From Usnea hakonensis (Eukaryota; Ascomycota; Lecanoromycetes; Lecanorales; Parmeliaceae), in NCBI GenBank assembly GCA_013423325.1, contig BLJB01000060.1, forward strand, positions 124,001 to 188,000: DNA of 64,000 nt, given 5' to 3'. Shown piece by piece: positions 56,176 to 64,000 of the stretch. The notes below the pieces were generated by a model, which saw only the letters and a program-made list of their open reading frames with translations, had not been told where the DNA came from and searched no databases. Positions within the stretch are counted from its first letter, which is position 1. Every line of letters starts with the position of its first letter. The position numbers were made by a program, and so were the translations under genes.

Positions 56176-57737
56176 TCATTTTCCGAGAACCCCTGTCAAG
56201 CAGTCTAGAACCCGCTCTTCCACCAGTCCTTGGTTGACCATATACTTGCTCAGTCCCCTCACCACTTCCACCATTTCCTCAGCATCCAGTCCCTGGATTG
56301 CCTGTTCTATCAAACCACCCACACTAGCCTTGTGAATAGCTATGAAGCTGTGGTAGTACATGAAAGCAAAGAAGCCCATTATAAGCTGGCAATCCATGCG
56401 GTCAGTGATACCCCCATGACCTGGAATGGATTCGCCGAAGTCCTTAACTTTGAAGGTACGTTTGAGACCCGAGGCGAAGAAACCTCCAAAGGGCGCAATG
56501 AGTGAGGCAAACGTTGCGAAGACGAGGATGTGAAACTGCATTGGGGCGATATGAATGGTGGACGGGATTTGGAAGGAGGCTAGGAGAGGGAAGTTGGTGA
56601 GGAAGAAGGGAATATGATAGGCTTTGGGTATAAAAACGGGATTCGGTGTGCAAGAGAGACCTGTAAATATGTTCGCGCCAAGGTCCTATGATACAATTAG
56701 CCTGAGGATATGATGAGGTAAAGGTTAGGTTCGCATACATTCACGGGGCAAATGAAGTATTTGTACCGCATCAAGATATTTGTCATGGCAAATCCAAAGA
56801 TGATCGTACAGATCCACGCTCCCACAAAGCCCTCAACGGTCTTCTTAGGCGACAGCTTGATGAGTTGAGTACGGCCAAAGGCAATGCCACAGATGTAGGC
56901 GAAAATATCGTTGGTGATGACCAAGGATGCTGGGAGGAAGAACCAGATCATACCCTCGAAAATGTTGTTCATGATGAAATGGGCTTGTACGACGATGAGG
57001 TAGAGGGCCATGTGCGTCCAGGCGAATTGGGTGAATTGGAAGCGGTAGTGACCTTTTTCAAGGGTGGCAACAAAAAACACAAACCCTACAGAAGAGTGAG
57101 TTGCGGGTTTTTCATTCAACATCAGTAATGGTTGTCCCCTAGGGAGACGTACCAATGACATATAGCATGAAACTAATGAAGCGATGGTGGGTCGCGAAAG
57201 GCAGCAGGACCTTATCCACCAGCACGATATGCTTGAAGTAATATATCACACTCTCACCATAAAGAAAGTACATTGTCGTCCCTAAGAAGTACCAGTTCAG
57301 TGACCTCGTGAATCGTAGATTTTTGGCCTTGCTTGGAACATTTGCGATGGCAATGACTTCTTTGAACGAAACAATTTGGATAACGGTCACAATTGCTATC
57401 ACATATAGATGACCTGAAAACATAGCAGTGAAGAAGCCGGCGATCATGACGAAGGTCCATATGGTTCGTGTAATGAATGTCTGCTTTTTCTTCTCGTACT
57501 CTGATAGCGCTGGATTCTCGGTCTCGTCCTACAACGACTTGGCATCAGCATTGGTTGGTTAGATTGCGTACGTAGTTGTACCTCTTCTTTACTTGACTCA
57601 AGTTTTCCATTCATAGTTGCTCTCGCTGGGCTACCCGGCTCCGATATACCATCGCTCTCGGATATGCTGGGTCTCCTTCCGTTCTGGTGATTATTACTCC
57701 TGTGTTGAAATTGGACGTTGCGCCTTGGCTTAGCCAT
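56176..57737 (-). CDS. cds1: Phosphatidate cytidylyltransferase (CDP-diacylglycerol synthase)
   Basis: Exons are 57737-57582, 57528-57153, 57085-56739 and 56685-56176, giving 462 residues. A ~70-residue polar N-terminus precedes about eight transmembrane helices. NDIFAYICGIAFGRTQLIKLSPKKTVEG and the C-terminal signature GLKRTFKVKDFGESIPGHGG followed by ITDRMDC are diagnostic of CdsA/Cds1. The enzyme makes CDP-diacylglycerol from phosphatidic acid and CTP in the ER, the branch point to phosphatidylinositol, phosphatidylserine and cardiolipin. All catalytic residues of the signature are present. Normal length; divergent from the Rad26-like gene. Confidence 0.96.
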
Positions 57738-58300
57738 GGCTATCTGTTAAAAGTCCCCAGATGTAAGAAGGCCAACCTCGGTCCTTTTCTTCCAAGGAGA
57801 TGAAGTCGAGCAATGAGTGGTTCAAGCAAACGCACGGCGCGAGATGACTGGGACGCTCGCACTCTGGCGGGTCTTGGTAAGCTCAATCAAGCCGTTGACG
57901 CCTTTGGGGAGTGAGAGCGCCAAATTTGTTTTAGACAGCAATAACGGAAGTATTTAGAGCTGTAAGCTCTCAGCTTTAGACTTGCCGGCCAAAATGCCAG
58001 AGAAGTTCAAGAGTGTAAGGGTATGGACGACGTCTAATCAGTATCAGCTACTTTATCAAACAGACGTGTAGCCCAACGGCTAATTTAGGCGTCATAAATT
58101 CACGCTGCCACGCTTATCTTAGCCTTACGGGTAGCCCTAAAGATTTACCTTACCTTACCTTACCTCGTTACCTAAAGAAAGGTATAAAGTTTGGTAGCCG
58201 AACCCTGTCCCGCAAATAAGTAACTCAAAGTTAAGTGACTTCAAGTCTTTTCTTTGTCACCAATTCGTGGAGCTCTCAATGCGGGTGCACGACGAGTGTC
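57738..58300. promoter_or_regulatory. Divergent promoter region of cds1 and rad26/uvsD
   Basis: 563 bp between divergent start codons. A tandem TACCT array (TACCTTACCTTACCT..., 58146-58184) sits about 120 bp upstream of the checkpoint gene. No independent gene seen. Confidence 0.55.
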
Positions 58301-60836
58301 ATGGACGACCAGGCCGGCGAAGATGAGGACTACTTTGATAACGATCTAGACGCTTTGCCGGCTCACACCTTGCATCAACTTCAAGAACATGCAATCCAAT
58401 CAACACAACAACCGAGTCTCGGTGTCCATGGCCAGTTGCCCAGCAAAGACGAACCTGTAGGACCCGCGGGTGGCAATGGACGACTGTCAGTTGTGAGACC
58501 TGCGAGCCATGCCGCTAATCAAAATGCACTTCATGCGGCATCTTCAGACTATGGTGACTTCGACGAGGAAATGCTAGATGGCGAGATTTTTGACGCCGCA
58601 GAGGGACCAGGGGACATATCTCAAAGAGAGCAGTGGAGATTACAGCGTTATGGGGCGAACCAACGTTACGTAGAGCCGATAGAAGGGCTAAAACGCGTCA
58701 ATGGACCAGGAGCTGTTGGCGCCTCTCGCTCTGATAGCAACCATCGTGGTAGTACCTGTTGGTCAAATGATACAGGCCAAGCAGGGAGTAAAGTATACTT
58801 AGCGAACCAGATTCCTTCCGGTCCGCCTCCAGATGAAAATTCGGACGTGAACGCTCTTCAAGCTCAAGTCCAGAAGGTGGGCTTACTCAAGACTTAGCGG
58901 TATGCACATCTATTGCTCATACTTTGATTCCTAGCTGCTACGTGAACGGGAGGCACTTCAAAACGATATTCGAAACGCGAACGACAATGCTTATTCAAAG
59001 GCTGGCGAGATCACAATCGTACGAGCCAACGCAACAAGAATTGAAAAAGATTTTGAGAATCGAACAATGGCTCTAGAGAGACTGCATGCCGACGAAGCAG
59101 CGCGACAAAAGATTGAATTAGAAAAAGTACGAGCAGAGCTTCAAAAGATCGCTACAGAGAAAGAATTTCTTGAAAACGATCTAGCGGAAGGAACAAAACA
59201 AATAAGAAATCTTCAGAGAAATATCAAGAAAGGCGGAGACAATATTCCTGAACCTAAGGCTGGTGGCAAAGAGAGTCAGCCTGTAACTCCAAAAAAGAAC
59301 AAAGCTTTGGCCTATGCAGATGGCTTTGACGATGAGGAAATTCAGCCCACGTCGCAATCCAGACTGGTCATCAGATCCAAAGCGAATACTCCCAAAGCCG
59401 GTGCCAAAAGGAAAAGGAGACCCCCAGAAGCCAGCCCTGTCAAGTCATTGGATCTCACGCCACCAATCCAAATTGCCTCGTTCGGAGAAGCGGTTCAGCA
59501 TCAGAGAAGTGACTTTCCGTCTCCGAGTGATAAACAACCACGGCTTGCTCCAATACAAGAAGATCAAAGATTCAAGGTATCAGTCCCGAACGCTCTTGGA
59601 TTGCCAAGCTAACACTTGCCTGGAAAGCTTACACAAAGGTTGCTCCACCATCGCTTCGCACCTGAAGAACCCAGGACGTTTGAGCGCCTCGCAACATTTT
59701 GTTTTCCATCTAGCCGAGAGCGAGCTCTCTCCACAATTCTACTTGATAAAATGTCCTCATTGACTTGCAAACCAGACACTGACAATTTTGCTGCTGCAAT
59801 GGGTCTGATTGTTATCTCTTTATGGTCACAGTGTATTGAAGAAAAATATGTAAGCATAGTTCGGTTACCTAGACCGGTTCCAGTCCCTGACTGTCCAACT
59901 CAGCATCAGCCAGTGCATCTTCTCGTGAACCTAGTCAACTATATCCTTGTCCTTCATCCAATAAAGACAGCACCGGATCTTACAAACGACCTGATGAGTC
60001 TGGTTCAAGCAACAGCTGATGTGATACTCGTGCCTCGTTGTAAGAAAGAGTCACCTCGGAAAGACAAAGGGGATATTAGCTGTATTGAATGTCTTCAGGT
60101 AATGCAAATGATGGCGGATGACTGCTCTTGTGACAAAGAGGAAACAGTACGCTTTTGGCGCACAATGCGATTCGACTTCATAATGATGCTCCTCAACTTC
60201 ATCAACCCTCTCGAAGAGATCAAGATAATGCTCAGCATGCTCCATACGAGTATTTTGGATCAGTCATTCGCAATGATCATTCCTCCGAACAATGGACAGC
60301 AAGACGCTTCCGAAGCTCATGTCATTGATAATCTTTCTCATCTACTCATCAACACCCCTCGTACGCTTCCTGGGGAGAAGCCACCCGATGCCGCTGGAAT
60401 TTGCGAAGTCCGTCTTCATGTTCTAAGCTTGATTGAAGCAATGTGTGACACCCTTCACGGCTGTGAAACGCTTGCGAAACATCGACTTGTAATCGGCCAC
60501 CTGGTACGCGTCATGAATGATGAACTCGACCGAGTTTACGATTACCAGTCTGGGTGTGAGCAACGGATTACCCTCGTCAACACTTCCACTCGAGTCCTTT
60601 ACCACCTGACAACTAATTACGCTCATCTTGTCAATATGCAGGCCCGTCTCTCCGTGGTCCCTGGCGGCGAGAAGAAGTTCCTCATCGCTCTCACCCGACT
60701 TGCATTCAGTGAGGGCGGCTTCTATGAGCAAGGCATTGAGGATGATGTTGTGGATTGCGCTCATCAAATGCTGGAGGCGAGGGTCAGCCCTGAGGAGGCG
60801 GAGCAGTTGGTTGATGCATTCTCAAGCGCCAAATAA
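58301..60836 (+). CDS. uvsD: DNA damage checkpoint protein, ATRIP-like (Rad26/UvsD/Ddc2)
   Basis: Exons are 58301-58876, 58935-59576 and 59628-60836, giving 808 residues. The acidic N-terminus (DDQAGEDEDYFDNDLDALP) resembles the RPA-binding acidic segment of ATRIP proteins. A strong coiled coil at about 190-290 (LLREREALQNDIRN; ELEKVRAELQKIATEKEFLE) follows, then a basic NLS-rich linker (KRKRR) and a ~400-residue helical C-terminal domain. Splicing FK to LTQRLLHHRFAPEEPRTFERL joins what otherwise look like two ORFs. Fungal UvsD/Rad26 partners the ATR kinase at RPA-coated ssDNA. The identification rests on overall pattern rather than a catalytic motif. Confidence 0.85.
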
Positions 60837-61266
60837 CCTTAGCTCCTTTTGGATCGCGGCTTTGCGAGTCTTCGGTGATTCCCGATTTCGAGGAGGCATT
60901 GCAAGTGCATTCACAAGTTATCAAAGCGTGGACATCATATAAATCATGCGCTACCTGTGAATACCCAGCACATAAAGTATCAAAAATCATGAGAATACGT
61001 GGCAGTGAGCGCACCAGGCACTGGTCGAGAAGCATTTGCTAGGTATAAGTCCAACGTAAGAGCACCCACCCCAACGCAGCAGCCACCGCAATATGGAATC
61101 TCGCACGGTCTTAAACTATTGTGATAGGCATTGGTAGGTTTCTCTACTTGCCGTCGGTAGAATTCGGTTGCTTTGAGAGCCAGACTCAAGCAAGGATGGT
61201 AGAGAGCGCTGCATGAATGGACCGTATGGGCCAAAGCTGGGCAGCGAAGTAGCACGAGATCAGACA
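60837..61266. other. Convergent 3' intergenic region
   Basis: 430 bp between the convergent stops of uvsD and med21. No gene seen. Confidence 0.55.
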
Positions 61267-61816
61267 TCACCGCCTTATTCCCCCAATGATTCCATCGACC
61301 TTTGCTAGCCAGAGCTCCCTTTCCTCCTCAGCCTTCTTTCGCTCTTCCAGTGCTTCCCTAAGCGCCCCATCCAGCTCTGTGATCCGCGCGCCTTGTTTAT
61401 CCTGGCTGTTCTCTACACCCGGCAAGACACTGATGAGATACTCGATCTGCTTTGCTTTGAGTAGGAGATCCTGGGCCAGTTCTCGCTGCGCAGATGCAAA
61501 GGTAGTAGGGGTGTCAGGACGCTGTTCTGGTGGGTAGGAGGAGGACTCCGGGAGCTCTTGCTGGGAAACGGGTTGCTCATGATTGGAATTGGCATTGGCG
61601 TTGGCATTGCTGCTATGATTATTGCGTCGAGAGTCGGAAGTTGGTGGGGATGTGAGGGCGGAAGAGGTGTGGTGAAGCGATAAGTAACGGATCGAAGCGT
61701 AGAATTGAGTTGCTAGCTTCAGCGTTTGTATTGTTAGCTCTTGCGCGGGTGTCGTAAGGTAATCAATGTCTTACTTGATCATAGCAGTCTTGCAATTGTG
61801 TCAAACGATCTGCCAT
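61267..61816 (-). CDS. med21: Mediator of RNA polymerase II transcription subunit 21
   Basis: Exons are 61816-61775 and 61716-61267, giving 163 residues. The N-terminus MADRLTQLQDCYDQ spliced to LATQFYASIRYLSLHH is the conserved Med21/Srb7 helix. A low-complexity Asn/Ala/Ser/Pro insert follows at about 45-85. Then come the long helices AQRELAQDLLLKAKQIEYLISVLPG and ITELDGALREALEERKKAEEE, which form the coiled coil with Med7. It is a core middle-module subunit of Mediator. The acceptor is AAG. Complete, typical length. Confidence 0.95.
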
Positions 61817-62258
61817 TGCTGTCTTTCAGTTTGGTGCAGACGACGAGCTCGAGGTTGAAGATACAGAAGATCGAGATCTGACCGTTACGTTAGCGAACTG
61901 GCACGCGCCACGAACCTTGAATGAAACCCTAAGTAGGTACTTTACAGTTTCGGCTAAAATGACACCAAATTTCCTCTCAACCCTTGTAAAAAGGAAAACG
62001 GTTCAGATCATTCCCAATACGCAAATGGCTTGTTAATCTATGTTGGGAGTGAGATCTCCCAGGGCGCAGTCAAAGCAGGACAAGCAAAGCGATCACAACA
62101 TGTTGACACTCAATCATGTACTTCAATGACAATTACAATACGCCAATCCAATTGAAGTGCGGTCGATCCCTGGCGCTTTGCAAATGCTTGGTCAAATTGA
62201 CAGAACGAAGACTGCTCGGGTTCTCGAGACGGAAACCCTCAAGTCACAGTGAATGGTC
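61817..62258. other. Intergenic region, no gene seen
   Basis: 442 bp between the med21 start and the stop of the phospholipase gene, same strand. It holds the med21 promoter. Only short ORFs. Confidence 0.55.
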
Positions 62259-64000
62259 TCACTGAAAGTGGTCTCCGTGTTCTCGCAGATGTCTCCTCCA
62301 ACGCTGAATCTTCTCCTTTTCCTCCGTCATAAGTCTTTTAGCCCTCTTCCTCTCATATACAGCCTTGACAGTCTTCTTAATTTGGTCTCTGCCGGCCTCG
62401 AAGTTAGCTCTTGCGAGGGCGACAACCTTATCGATTTCTTGAGGCGAATAGATGAAGTTCCAAGTGGAAAGAAATGGTGACGTATCCGGGTCAACACCTT
62501 CGACGTTGGGGTTTTTCAACAACGGTAAATAGACAACGGTCATTCCAGCGTCAGGATCTAAAAGCTTCCATTCGGTGTCGAGCTCAACACGCGTATTGTG
62601 TGGTGGCTTATAGTCGCTCTTGTGATCCATGGTGGTACCAACCCAGACTGAGGACAACACTCCGAGTCAGCTCTTGTCTCAGCTCATATTTGTCACGGCG
62701 CACGTAAGGGTAGGGGAGAATGAAACCCCAAACTCGTTTCAATACCCAGTTGGCGGTATATGCTGGGAAGGGGCTACTTCTAAGATATACTTACCATTGC
62801 AAAAGGTCAAGTCAGTTTCACCAGGCTCTTTGGCTCCGTTGTTTGCGATTGGATTGTTCGCATCATCCTGAGACCTTCCCTTTTGCTCCTCCCGCCTTTC
62901 AGCTATTTTACCAGCAGCTTGTTGAGCTGTCCCTGCATCGGCTGCATCAAGCTCGGTGTTCGTTTCGTCTTCCACTCTTGGCCAGCCAGCACCTACAGGC
63001 CATCCTCTGATACCTCGCTGTTTTGCGTATCCTTCGGCAACAGAAAGCCAATTTTCCTGCTTGATATCTGCAGAAGCGTCAAAACAGACAATGATATCAA
63101 CATTCCGGCCTCTACGGAGTAACGGATAGATGGGAAGATTGTTGCTCATGCCCTGAGAAGATCAGTCCGAAACAGATACAGCATATATGATCCTACTGAA
63201 GACTATGTGAATACTATTAAAAAGTGGCAGCGACTTACGGCATCCATTAACTCAAGATATTCATCGTTGAAGATGCTCTTAGGGCACGTCGACGGCAGTC
63301 GGTCTTCAAGACCTCTCGTAAAATTTGGAATTGTTCCCGGGTCAATGGGATGCATTTTGATCAAGTCGTCGTTATTCTCCTCAATCAGGGCATCAATGCC
63401 TCCAAATCCGGCTAGTCCTTTCAGTATAGGGCGGACCTCTTTGTAATAATGGGCGAGCTAATAGAGACTTCCGAGTCAGCATTGGCTCTAAGACGGTTTG
63501 TGCCTTCTGAGATCACTCTAAACGTGTCTCAATTCTCCAGAGTTTTTAGCTCTAGAGATTTAAGGCCAAAAACCTACGTACGGTAGCACAAAACGCGGAG
63601 CCCCATATTCCCATCAAGAAGGGAATGCGAAGCTCTGGAAGCGCAGGGCCATTTTCACGCTCTACACTTCTACCCATTTGGAAATGACGTCCAATACTCC
63701 ATGACGGAATGCCGGCCTCAAAGTCTTCACAAAAAAGCTCGTAAGGAGTGAACTCGAACCATTGGAACCATGCTTTTTGTTTTGCTTTTTTCTTCGCTGC
63801 ATCTGTTGTTTCGCCTTTCACTCTTTCGTCCTCTGGTTTTTGCTCCTCCAAGGGTATCTCGTGCCTAACAGCGGCATAGATAGGAAGTGGATTTGCACCA
63901 CTAGGAAGGTAGAACCGCTGATTGGAGAGCTTAAGATCTCGAGGGTCGACGCTGAGCTCATTACCTGGAATCATTAAGCGACTTGATAGCAATAGTCCGT
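62259..64000 (-). CDS. Cytosolic phospholipase A2-like lipase, partial (N-terminus beyond right edge)
   Basis: Visible exons are 64000-63582 (enters from outside), 63457-63239, 63152-62795 and 62647-62259. The sequence contains LKLSNQRFYLPSGANPLPIYAAVRHE, FEFTPYELFCEDFEAGIPSWSIGRHF and FLMGIWGSAFCAT, which are core blocks of the fungal cPLA2/lysophospholipase catalytic domain. The block NNLPIYPLLRRGRNVDIIVCFDASAD carries the conserved Asp region that completes the Ser/Asp dyad. The nucleophile motif GxSGS should lie right of base 64000. A Lys/Glu-rich insert (KPEDERVKGETTDAAKKK) and a charged C-terminal helix are present. cPLA2 enzymes release fatty acids from membrane phospholipids. No signal peptide can be judged because the N-terminus is absent. 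Confidence 0.9.

Noticed and set aside
58301..60836. Two separate genes at 58.3-59.6 kb and 59.6-60.8 kb
   Set aside because: A 51-nt intron (59577-59627) joins them in frame into one protein with the coiled coil plus helical C-terminus of ATRIP-like proteins.
1..64000. Transposon, RIP-mutated block, secondary-metabolite cluster or CRISPR array
   Set aside because: No transposase or reverse transcriptase frames, long terminal or inverted repeats, heavily AT-biased mutated blocks, backbone synthase genes or spacer-repeat arrays were visible.

Overview
The window is nuclear DNA of a filamentous ascomycete (Pezizomycotina). The evidence is about 65 short GT-AG introns (mostly 45-120 nt) that must be removed to give intact conserved proteins, plus fungal-type genes such as an AreB-like GATA factor, STU1, SERINC/TMS1 and a LIM-RhoGAP. 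I see no bacterial operon features, transposon, CRISPR array, rRNA or convincing tRNA. A class or genus cannot be fixed from the sequence alone.

Layout, left to right. 1-13 kb: a LIM-RhoGAP cut by the left edge, the CLASP-type microtubule protein STU1, and a zinc metallopeptidase-like BSP-family protein, all on the minus strand, with a gene-poor 3.2 kb gap between the first two. 13-33 kb: strictly alternating genes: PTEN homologue, adenylyl cyclase-associated protein, a MAK32-like PfkB kinase, a small one-span membrane protein, mitochondrial ribosomal protein mL44, La protein, mitochondrial uS4 (NAM9), a PPR protein, a putative secreted protein, LSM4 and a type I membrane protein. 33-45 kb: RRG7-like nuclease-fold protein, a nodulin-like MFS transporter, SERINC, an AreB-like GATA factor and the MutL homologue PMS1. 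45-55 kb: a conserved multi-span membrane protein, adrenodoxin reductase ARH1, an L-2-hydroxyglutarate dehydrogenase-type oxidoreductase, a ribosomal-L1-domain nucleolar protein (CIC1/UTP30), palmitoyl-protein thioesterase and the CTD-kinase cyclin CTK2. 56-64 kb: CDP-diacylglycerol synthase, the ATRIP-like checkpoint protein (Rad26/UvsD), Mediator subunit MED21, and a cytosolic phospholipase A2 cut by the right edge.

The genes are mostly conserved housekeeping functions and do not form a biosynthetic cluster. Loose themes are mitochondrial gene expression and respiration (mL44, uS4m, PPR, RRG7, ARH1), RNA metabolism (La, LSM4, CTK2, CIC1), genome maintenance (PMS1, Rad26) and lipid metabolism (CDS1, cPLA2, PTEN, PPT1). 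The main unusual observations concern gene architecture: two genes whose first coding exon is only the ATG, two microexons (15 and 16 nt), an in-frame stop-free intron inside the La motif, a layered 5' end on the GATA gene, and strong strand alternation. I found no convincing new multi-gene system. The least familiar loci are the putative secreted protein near 28.9 kb, the type I membrane protein at 31.0 kb and two small unassigned ORFs.
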